In this document: positions 6,261 through 13,800 of the stretch, one piece after another
Layout: the number at the start of each line of letters is the position of its first letter
Numbering within the stretch: the first letter of the stretch is position 1
NCBI GenBank assembly: GCA_001557035.1
Contig: LSKJ01000083.1
Coordinates: 1-14,844, forward strand
DNA from: Rhodospirillaceae bacterium CCH5-H10
GTDB taxonomy: Bacteria; Pseudomonadota; Alphaproteobacteria; Reyranellales; Reyranellaceae
Direction: 5' to 3'
Length of the DNA: 14,844 nt
Program-made: the position numbers and the translations under genes
The notes under the pieces: generated by a model
Told to the model about the DNA's origin: nothing
Databases searched by the model: none
What the model saw: the letters and a program-made list of their open reading frames with translations, nothing else

Positions 6261-7465
6261 AGCTCGTCTTCACGGCGTTCCTGCCGTTTGCGCTGGGCTA
6301 TTTCCTGAGCTTCCTGTTCCGCTCGCTGAACGCCGTGGTGGCGCCGGCGCTGCGCTCCGAGCTCGGCCTCGACGATGCGGCCATCGGCATCGTGACCTCG
6401 ATGTATCTGGCGACCTTCGTGCTCGCCCAGTTGCCGGCCGGCGTGGCGCTCGACCGGTTCGGGCCGCGCCGCGTGGCACCGGTCATGCTGCTGGTCACGG
6501 CGCTGGGAGCCGCCGTCTTCGCGCTGGGACATGACGTCGTCACGCTGGGTATCGGCCGCGCCCTGATCGGGCTCGGCCTTTCGGTCGCCCTGATGTGCGG
6601 CTTCAAGGCCAACGTCCTCTACTGGCCGATCGGCCGGCTGCCGCTGGTCAACGCCGTCATGATGACGTTCGGCGGACTGGGCGCCGCCATGGCGACACGG
6701 CCGGCGCAGTGGCTGCTGGTCGACTTCGACTGGCGACAGGTCTTCCTGGGCCTAGCCGGCATCACGGTCGCGGTGGCGCTCTACCAGCTCCTTGCCGCAC
6801 CCGCCTACGAACGCGGCGGCAAGGGCCGGTTGTCGGACGAGTTGCGCGGCCTGATGGGTGTCCTGCGGGCGCCGCTCTTCTGGCGCGCCGGCCTCGCGCC
6901 CACCTTCTCGCTGGGCGTCTGGATCTGTTACACCAGCTTCTGGGCCGCGGGCTGGCTGCGCGACGTGGCGCATCTCGACGAGCCATCGGTGGGCATCGCG
7001 CTGTTCGCCCTCTCCATCGCCATCGTGCCGGGCTACTTCTTCAGCGGCATGATCGTCGACCTGCTGCACAGGCGCGGCGTGCGCGGCGGCCGCGTGCTGC
7101 TGGTCTACGGGTTGCTGTTCCTCGCCATCCACGTGCCGATTGCGCTCAACGTCACGGCGTTCCCGAAGGTCCTGTGGTTCGCCTATGTGATGTTCGGCGG
7201 CACGTCCGTGGTGTGCTACGCCCTGATCACCCGCGCCTTCGCGCCCGAACTCGCCGGCCGGGTGAACACCACGCTCAATCTCATCTGCATGTTGATCGCC
7301 TTCGTGGTGCAGGCGGCGATCGGCCCGGCACTGGCCTGGATGGAGACGACGCACGGGCTGGCACGCGCCGAGGCGTATCAGGTGGTGACCGTGGCGCTGC
7401 TGGCGATCCAGGCCGTGGCCTGGGCGTGGTTTGCCATGAGCCGGGACGCTCGGGATCTGCCGTAG
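6257..7465 (+). CDS. MFS transporter, 12-TM type, with TTG start
   Basis: This is a 402-residue inner-membrane major facilitator protein. Hydrophobic segments cover most of the chain, and the MFS loop motif between TM2 and TM3 is GVALDRFGPRRV (62-73). A charged central loop (YERGGKGRLSDELRG) divides the two six-helix halves. The start is TTG, inside the sequence TTGA that also contains the thioesterase stop. I see no good Shine-Dalgarno sequence before it, so it probably depends on translational coupling. The alternatives would cut into TM1, which supports the TTG. Substrate cannot be deduced. It is the last gene of the + strand operon and is followed by a terminator hairpin. Confidence 0.87.
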   Translation: MKLVFTAFLPFALGYFLSFLFRSLNAVVAPALRSELGLDDAAIGIVTSMYLATFVLAQLPAGVALDRFGPRRVAPVMLLVTALGAAVFALGHDVVTLGIGRALIGLGLSVALMCGFKANVLYWPIGRLPLVNAVMMTFGGLGAAMATRPAQWLLVDFDWRQVFLGLAGITVAVALYQLLAAPAYERGGKGRLSDELRGLMGVLRAPLFWRAGLAPTFSLGVWICYTSFWAAGWLRDVAHLDEPSVGIALFALSIAIVPGYFFSGMIVDLLHRRGVRGGRVLLVYGLLFLAIHVPIALNVTAFPKVLWFAYVMFGGTSVVCYALITRAFAPELAGRVNTTLNLICMLIAFVVQAAIGPALAWMETTHGLARAEAYQVVTVALLAIQAVAWAWFAMSRDARDLP

Positions 7466-7472
7466 ATAAGCG

Positions 7473-7497
7473 AAGAGCGCCGGCAAGCGGCGCTCTT
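7473..7497 (+). terminator. Intrinsic-type terminator after the + strand operon
   Basis: A perfect 10-bp stem AAGAGCGCCG (7473-7482) and CGGCGCTCTT (7488-7497) with a 5-nt loop GCAAG begins 8 nt after the MFS stop. The downstream side is moderately T-rich (TTTGAATTCTT). The stem begins AAG and ends CTT, so it could act in both directions and also stop transcripts coming from rho. Confidence 0.75.
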
Positions 7498-7532
7498 TGA
7501 ATTCTTATCTGTTCTGGACCGTGTGGGCTCTC

Positions 7533-7579
7533 GCGCTTGAATACAAGCGCTGCCGCCCACCCGCGCCTCTGAAGGCGCG
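7533..7579 (-). terminator. Two hairpins directly downstream of rho
   Basis: Immediately after the rho stop on the minus strand are CGCGCCT/AGGCGCG (7562-7568 with 7573-7579, 4-nt loop) and GCGCTTG/CAAGCGC (7533-7539 with 7544-7550, loop AATA). Neither has a proper U-tract, so they may protect the 3' end or work together with the 7473-7497 stem. Confidence 0.4.
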
Positions 7580-8959
7580 CTACTGATTCATCGATCCGAA
7601 GAAATCCTGGTTGGTCTTCGAGGTGCGCAGCTTGTCGAGCAGGAACTCGATCGCATCGACCGCGCCCATCGGCATGAGGATGCGGCGCAGGACCCACATC
7701 TTCGACAGCGTCGCGCGGTCGACCAGCAGCTCTTCCTTGCGGGTGCCCGACTTGGTGATGTCGATCGCGGGGAAGGTGCGCTTGTCGGAGACCTTGCGGT
7801 CGAGGATGATTTCCGAGTTACCGGTGCCCTTGAACTCCTCGAAGATCACTTCGTCCATGCGGCTGCCGGTGTCAATCAGGGCGGTCGCGATGATGGTGAG
7901 CGAGCCGCCTTCCTCGACGTTGCGGGCCGCGCCGAAGAAGCGCTTCGGGCGCTGCAGCGCGTTGGCGTCGACACCGCCGGTCAGCACCTTGCCGGAGCTC
8001 GGCACGACGGTGTTGTAGGCGCGACCCAGCCTCGTGATGGAATCCAGCAGGATCACCACGTCCTTCTTGTGCTCGACCAGGCGCTTGGCCTTTTCGATCA
8101 CCATTTCGGCGACGGCGACGTGGCGGCTGGCCGGTTCGTCGAAGGTCGAACTCACGACCTCGCCCTTCACGGTGCGCTGCATGTCGGTCACTTCCTCGGG
8201 GCGCTCGTCGACGAGCAGCACCATGAGGAAGACCTCGGGATTGTTGGCGGTGATGGCGTGCGCGATGTTCTGCAGCAGCACCGTCTTGCCGGTACGCGGC
8301 GGCGACACGATCAGGGCGCGCTGGCCCTTGCCGATCGGCGCGATCAGGTCGATCACGCGGGTCGAGATGTCGAGCTGCTGCTGCGGCGTCGTGCCGGCCT
8401 TCTTGGTCAGGGTGCCGGTGCGGCGCGTGCCGACGCGGCCCGACGAGGTCGCCTTCGAACCGCCGACGGCTTCCTCGGTGATGGCCGGCGCCATGGCGGC
8501 GGCGCCGCCGTCGAGTTCCAGCTTCAGCTTCTCGTCGGGATAGAGCGGCGTCAGCGAATCGAAGTTGATGCGATGGCGCAGCGCATCCGGGTCGTCGAAG
8601 TTGATCTTGTTGATCTGCACCATGGCGAAGTAGCGCTCGCCGTCCTTGGGCGCGCGGATCTCGCCTTCGACCGTGTCGCCGGTGCGCAGGCCGAACTTAC
8701 GGACCTGCTGGGGGCTGACATAGATGTCGTCGGCGCCGGGCAGGTAGTTGGCTTCCATCGAGCGCAGGTAGCCGAAGCCGTCGGGGATCACCTCGATGGT
8801 GCCGACGCCGAAGATCGCCTGGTCGGCGGCGGCGATCTTCTGGAGGATGGCGAACATCAACTCCTGGCGGCGCATCATCGCCGCACCTTCCACGCCCTGC
8901 TCTTCGGCAAAGGCCAGGAGTTCGGGGGGCTTCTTCTTCTTGAGGTCCTGGAGGTTCAT
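7580..8959 (-). CDS. rho: Transcription termination factor Rho, with an inter-domain insertion
   Basis: Rho is the hexameric RNA-dependent ATPase that releases RNA from paused polymerase. The 459-residue product has the N-terminal helix bundle ([15 protein letters not shown]), the cold-shock RNA-binding domain with DGFGYLR (60-66), Walker A SPPRTGKT (219-226) and Walker B ILLDS (Asp306). It also has the Q-loop region [11 protein letters not shown] (309-319) and the R-loop region [20 protein letters not shown] (321-340). E. coli Rho is 419 residues. The surplus sits at about residues 151-195, between the [14 protein letters not shown] strand and the [16 protein letters not shown] start of the ATPase domain. 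The segment is rich in Gly, Ala, Thr, Lys and Gln. The ATG at 8957-8959 fits the family start; an in-frame TTG 14 codons earlier was not used. It has its own promoter at 9103-9131. Confidence 0.97.
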   Translation of the reverse strand: MNLQDLKKKKPPELLAFAEEQGVEGAAMMRRQELMFAILQKIAAADQAIFGVGTIEVIPDGFGYLRSMEANYLPGADDIYVSPQQVRKFGLRTGDTVEGEIRAPKDGERYFAMVQINKINFDDPDALRHRINFDSLTPLYPDEKLKLELDGGAAAMAPAITEEAVGGSKATSSGRVGTRRTGTLTKKAGTTPQQQLDISTRVIDLIAPIGKGQRALIVSPPRTGKTVLLQNIAHAITANNPEVFLMVLLVDERPEEVTDMQRTVKGEVVSSTFDEPASRHVAVAEMVIEKAKRLVEHKKDVVILLDSITRLGRAYNTVVPSSGKVLTGGVDANALQRPKRFFGAARNVEEGGSLTIIATALIDTGSRMDEVIFEEFKGTGNSEIILDRKVSDKRTFPAIDITKSGTRKEELLVDRATLSKMWVLRRILMPMGAVDAIEFLLDKLRTSKTNQDFFGSMNQ

Positions 8960-9096
8960 TGAATCTTCGATCTGGTGGGGAAATGACGCACGCGCTGGCA
9001 ACGACCGGGCGGCCGAGCCTTTGAAAAACAGCGCTGTGTCGTACGGGTGGGCCTCGTCGAGTTACCGCCGGGGAGACGATTCCAGAGGCCCTGAGA
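8960..9096 (-). other. Predicted rho 5' leader
   Basis: This is the stretch of about 137 nt between the inferred transcription start and the rho ATG. It holds a palindrome ACAGCGCTGT (9037 to 9028) followed by four further T on the minus strand, plus several C-rich patches. E. coli rho is autoregulated by termination in its leader. Whether this leader works the same way is inference, and no leader peptide was recognised. Confidence 0.4.
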
Positions 9097-9102
9097 GGAC
9101 TT

Positions 9103-9131
9103 TATATAAGGATAAAGCCCTATCCTGTCAA
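9103..9131 (-). promoter_or_regulatory. Near-consensus sigma-70 promoter for rho with palindrome in spacer
   Basis: On the minus strand a perfect TTGACA (-35, 9131 to 9126) is followed by 17 bp and TATATA (-10, 9108 to 9103, 5 of 6). Transcription would begin near 9096, giving a rho leader of about 137 nt. The spacer and last -35 base form AGGATA-N6-TATCCT (9126 to 9109), a perfect 6-bp inverted repeat placed as an operator would be. The -35 lies only 12 bp after the stop of the upstream MFS gene. Confidence 0.8.
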
Positions 9132-9142
9132 AGCTGCCGGCA

Positions 9143-10699
9143 CTACGGCGCCGTCGGCGCCCGCCGCGACAGGATCCAGAAACTGAGGCCGGCCAGGACG
9201 GCGAGCAGCGCTGCCATCGCCAGCAACGTCAGCCGGTAGCTCTCCAGATAGGCGACGGTGCCGTTCTCGACCACCTCGTGCACCAGGCGGGCATCGAAGC
9301 CGGCTGCACTATGGGTCTGCACCCAGGTGCGCAGGATGCCGATCGCCTGTGCCTGTTCGGCCGGGGATGCACCGGCCGCACTCAGCCGCTCGCGCAGCAG
9401 CGGCGAGAACATGCCGTAGAGCAGCGAGGAGCTCAGTGCGAGGCCGAGCGCATAGCCGAACTGGCCGAAGGCGGTGCGTGACGAGCCGATCGCGCCGACC
9501 AGCGCCGGCGGCGCCTTGGCAACGAAGGCGTTGGCCGCCGGCGTCTGGGCCAGCATGACGGCGACACCCGCGACGACCAGTGGCCCGACAAAGAGCCAGT
9601 AGGGCGTCGTGCGGCCGGCTAAGGCCAGCACCGCCAGCATGGCGGCCAGCGCCAGCAGGCCGGACACAACCAGCCGGCGCATCGGCACGCCGCGCGCGAC
9701 CAGCGCGCCGACCCAGGCAGCGCTGGCGATGCAGGCAAGGATGATCGGCAGTTCGCCCAGGCTGACCTCGAGCGGCGTGTAGCGATAGACGTACTGCCAG
9801 AGCAGCGAGAGCTGCAGGCCGATCACGGCGATCGCCGCGTTGAAGCCGATGCTGGTCACCGCGCCGGCCAGAAGCTGCGGATCGCCGAAGATGCGGATCG
9901 GGAAGGCCGGCTGCGGATGGCGCGCTTCCCACAACGCGAAGGCCGCCAGCACGACGAGGCCGCCGAGCAGCGGCAGCAACACCTTGGCCTGGCCCCAACC
10001 GGCGGAAGCGGCGTTGCTGATTCCGTACAGCGTGGCGACCAGACCGATCGCCACCAGCGCCAGGCCGATCGCATCGAAGTCGCCAGACCGGGACTCGCGC
10101 GCTTCCGGAACGGTCTTCCAGCACCAGGCAAGTGCCAGCAGCGCGACGACCGGGCTGAGCAGATAGCCGATGCGCCATTCGAGGCCCGCGAGGTAGCCGC
10201 CGATCAGGCTGAGCCCGACCAGACAGGCGGTCTGCAGACCCAGCCATGTCGCGACCGCGCGAGCCAATGCCTGCGGCCCGGATGCGATCGCCGGCAACAG
10301 GGCGAAGGACAGGCCGAACGATGCCGCGAAGCCCACACCCGAGATGGCGCGGCCCGCGAGGTAGACCGGCGTGCTGCCGGCGACGGCGCTGATCGCGCCT
10401 CCTGCCGCGGCGACCGCGAGGCCGAGCAGCATCACACGCCGGCGGCCGAACCGATCGCCCAGGCTGCCCGTCGTGAGAATGAAGGCGGCGATGCACAGCG
10501 TCGCCAGGCTGGCCGCCAGGGCGCGATCGCCGCCACTCATCGCGAGCTGATTGCTGGCGGCCACGACGGCGATGTTGTGAATCACCGGATCGATCTCCAT
10601 CGGCACCGATGCGCCAACCAGGCCGAGCAGCGCTTTCCAGGAGGGGCCGCTGCCTTCGGCAGATACTTGCCCTGTGGCCGTTTCGCTGCTCCCCGCCAT
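9143..10699 (-). CDS. DHA2-type MFS exporter (EmrB/QacA-like, about 14 TM)
   Basis: The 518-residue inner-membrane protein has the length and two-part hydrophobic pattern of 14-helix drug:H+ antiporter (DHA2) permeases. The MFS loop motif is GSLGDRFGRRRV (78-89). A cluster of glycine and serine-rich helices follows (AGRAISGVGFAASFG), and a hydrophilic loop (WKTVPEARESRSGDFDAIG) joins the halves. TM1 reads VGASVPMEIDPVIHNIAV (28-45), unlike the LD-x-TIVNVALP motif usual for DHA2. The ATG at 10697-10699 has a strong GGAGGGA site 7 nt upstream (10707-10713). It is divergent from the P450 gene across 144 bp and upstream of rho, which has its own promoter. Possible substrates include drugs or hydrophobic metabolites. 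A membrane-fusion partner, common for EmrB, is not present. Confidence 0.87.
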   Translation of the reverse strand: MAGSSETATGQVSAEGSGPSWKALLGLVGASVPMEIDPVIHNIAVVAASNQLAMSGGDRALAASLATLCIAAFILTTGSLGDRFGRRRVMLLGLAVAAAGGAISAVAGSTPVYLAGRAISGVGFAASFGLSFALLPAIASGPQALARAVATWLGLQTACLVGLSLIGGYLAGLEWRIGYLLSPVVALLALAWCWKTVPEARESRSGDFDAIGLALVAIGLVATLYGISNAASAGWGQAKVLLPLLGGLVVLAAFALWEARHPQPAFPIRIFGDPQLLAGAVTSIGFNAAIAVIGLQLSLLWQYVYRYTPLEVSLGELPIILACIASAAWVGALVARGVPMRRLVVSGLLALAAMLAVLALAGRTTPYWLFVGPLVVAGVAVMLAQTPAANAFVAKAPPALVGAIGSSRTAFGQFGYALGLALSSSLLYGMFSPLLRERLSAAGASPAEQAQAIGILRTWVQTHSAAGFDARLVHEVVENGTVAYLESYRLTLLAMAALLAVLAGLSFWILSRRAPTAP

Positions 10700-10843
10700 C
10701 CGATCGTCCCTCCCCGCGCGCGCAATCTAGAGCAGTTGACCGGCGACTGGAATCGTCGCGCGCGGCCGGTGGCGAGTCCTGAATTTTGACGGCATAAGAG
10801 GAGCGCCCTTCGCCTCTCAGCCCGTCGAAAAGGCCCGCTTTCC
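10700..10843. other. Divergent intergenic region between exporter and P450
   Basis: This 144-bp gap must carry the control regions of both flanking genes. I see TTGACC (10736-10741) and TTGACG (10786-10791) on the plus strand, but neither has a -10 box at normal spacing. A short hairpin-forming AGAGG/CCTCT pair lies at 10797-10801 and 10813-10817. AAAAGG at 10828-10833 is the probable ribosome-binding site of the P450. No regulator gene is adjacent. Confidence 0.5.
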
Positions 10844-13800
10844 ATGTCGCACGACGCCGTACCGCAACCGCCGCTGAAGCCCCTCATCGGCAATCTCAAC
10901 GAACTGCGCGGCGGATGTCCGGTGCAGAGCCTGATGGATCTGGCCCGGACCTACGGCCCGTTCTTCAAGCTCACCATCTTCGATCACGACGTCTACGTCG
11001 CCAGTTCGCAGGAGCTGGTCAACGAGCTGTGCGACGAGACCCGCTTCGCCAAGCGCGTCCAGGGCGCGCTCAAGGAGATTCGCGCGGTTGCCGGCGACGG
11101 GTTGTTCACCGCCTATGGCGACGAACCGAACTGGGGCAAGGCACATCGCCTCCTGATGCCGGCCTTCGGACCGATCGCCATCCGCGGCATGTTCGACAGC
11201 ATGCTCGACATCGCCGAGCAGATGTTCGTGCGCTGGGAACGCTTCGGACCCAACGCGGTGATCGACGTTCCCGACAACATGACGCGACTGACGCTCGACA
11301 CGATCGCGCTCTGCGCCTTCGACTACCGCTTCAACAGCTTCTACCAGGACGAGATGCATCCTTTCGTGGCCGCCATGGTGGGCGCGCTGCAGGAGGCGGG
11401 CGACCGCACGCGGCGGCCCAAGCTGGTGAGCAGCCTGATGCTGCCCAAGGCCCGCCAGTTCCAGGCCGACAAGGAGCTGCTCGACCAGGTGGCGCGCCAG
11501 CTGATCGCCGAGCGCCGCCGCGACCCGAGGGGCAGCGAGAAGCGCGACCTGCTCAACCTCATGCTCGAAGGCGTCGATCCGGTGAGCGGCGAGAAGCTGA
11601 GCGACGAGAATATCGGCTATCAGATGATCACCTTCCTGATCGCCGGCCACGAGACGACCAGCGGCCTGTTGTCGTTCGCGACCTATCTGCTGCTCAAGAA
11701 TCCGGAGGTGATGCAGAAGGCGCGCGCCATCGTCGACGAGGTGCTGGGCGAGGAAATGCCGCGCGTCGAGCATCTGGCGAAGCTGCGCTACATCGAGCAG
11801 ATCCTGATGGAGAGCCTGCGGGTCTGGCCGACCGCCGCGGTCTTCTCCGTCCGGCCGCTGCAGGACACCATGCTGGCCGGCCGGTATCCGCTGACCACCA
11901 AGGATACGGTGATGGTTCTCGAACCGATGCTGCATCGAGATCCCAAGGTGTGGGGCGACGACGTCGAGGCCTTCCGTCCCGAGCGCTTCGCCCCCGAGGC
12001 GGCCGCCGAGTTGCCGCCGAATGCCTGGAAGCCGTTCGGCAACGGCGCGCGCGCCTGCATCGGACGGCCCTTCGCCATGCAGGAGGCGCAGCTCGTCCTG
12101 ACGATGATGCTGCAGCGCTTCGACCTGGTGCTCGACGATCCGTCCTACACGTTGAAGATTCGCGAGACCCTGACGCTGAAGCCGGAAGGCCTGCGCATCC
12201 GCGCCCGCGCGCGACGCGGCGCCGCCTCGTTGCGCCGCAGCGCCGTACCCGCCACGCCAACGCGCCCGCTGGCGCCCAAGGCAGCGCCGCGGCGCGCCGA
12301 CGCCGCCGCGACCAGGCCGCTGCTGGTGCTGTACGGCAGCAACACCGGCTCGTCCGAGGCATTCGCCAACCGAATCGCCGCCGAGGCGCCGGCCCTGGGC
12401 TACGCCCCGACGGTCGCGCCGATGGACGACTATGCCGACGACCTGCCCAGGGACGGGACGGTGATCGTCGTCACCGCTTCCTACGAAGGGCAGCCGCCCG
12501 ACAATGCGCGGTCGTTCGTGGCCGCGATCGAGGCCCTGCCCGATAACGCGCTCGCCGGCATGAAGGTCGCGGTGTTCGGCTGCGGCAACCGGCAATGGGC
12601 GCGCACCTACCAGGCGGTGCCGCAGCGCGTCGACCAGGCGCTGGCCAAGGCCGGCGCGCAGCGCATCGTCGCCCGCGGCGAGGCCGATTCAGGCGGCGAC
12701 TTCTTCGGCGCCTTCGACGAGTGGCTGGCCGGGCTGCAGAAGGAGCTGGGCGGCGGCAGCGGGGCGCCGGCGGCGGCCGGACTGGAAGTCGAGTTCGTCA
12801 CCGGCGGTCGCGAGAGCACGCTCCGGCTGGGCGACCTGCAGCAGGGCAGCGTCGTCGAAAATCGCGAGCTGGTCGACATGGCCGCGCCCGATGCGCGTTC
12901 CAAGCGGCACATCGAGTTCGCCCTGCCAGAGGGCATGAGCTACCGCGCGGGCGATTATCTCGCGGTGCTGGCGCGCAATCCGACGGCGTTGGTCGAGCGT
13001 GTGCTGCGACGTCTGGGGCTGAAGGCCGACGCACTGGTCGTGCTGCGCCGCGAATCGGGACCGGCCAGCCTGCCGACCGGCCGGCCGCTGAGCTGCGGCG
13101 AGCTTCTCTCCAACTATGTCGAACTGGCGCAGCCGGCGACGCGGGCCCAGGCCGCGGTGCTGGCGGCTGCCATCCAATGCCCGCCGGAACGCACGGAACT
13201 CGAGGCGATGATCGCCGACTACGAGAACACGATCCTGGCGAGACGCCACAGCGTCATCGACCTGCTCGACCGCTTCCAGTCCTGCGCTCTGGGCTTCGCC
13301 GCCTATCTCGACATGCTGCCGCCGATGCGGGCGCGCCAGTATTCGATCTCCTCCTCGCCGCTCTGGAAGGCCGATCACGCCACCCTGACCGTCGCCGTGG
13401 TGGACGCACCGGCCCTCTCGGGCGTCGGCCGTTTCCAGGGGGTCGCCTCCTCCTACCTGGCGCAGCTTCAGCCCGGCGACCGCGTTTCGCTGGCGGTCCG
13501 CCCGTCCAACGGCCGCTTCCATCCGCCGGCCGATCCCGCGACGCCGATGATCATGATCTGCGCCGGCTCGGGCCTCGCGCCGTTTCGCGGTTTCCTGCAG
13601 GAGCGCGCCGCGCAGAAGCAGGGCGGCATGCAGGTCGGGCCGGCGCTGCTGTTCTTCGGCACCAATCATCCCGAGATCGACTATCTCTATCGTGACGAGC
13701 TTCTGGCCTGGCAGCGCGACGGCATCGCCACGGTGATGCCGGCCTTCTCGAACCAGCCGACCGGCGAAGTCGCCTTCGTGCAGCATCGCGTGTGGGCCGA

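Noticed and set aside
8960..9001. Longer Rho start at TTG (8999-9001), adding 14 residues
   Set aside because: Rho proteins of this class begin MNLQDLK, matching the ATG at 8957-8959. The extension has no family counterpart.
9024..9037. ACAGCGCTGT followed by a T-run in the rho leader as an attenuator terminator
   Set aside because: A 10-bp perfect palindrome with no loop leaves only about three base pairs once a loop forms, which is too weak to call.
10736..10791. TTGACC and TTGACG as -35 boxes for the P450
   Set aside because: No acceptable -10 sequence lies 16-18 bp downstream of either.
10817..12595. 592-codon and neighbouring open frames on the minus strand opposite the P450 fusion (also 12689-13786)
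   Set aside because: The opposite strand encodes an intact CYP102-type protein. The antisense frames are rich in Arg, Gln, His and Gly and show no domain.
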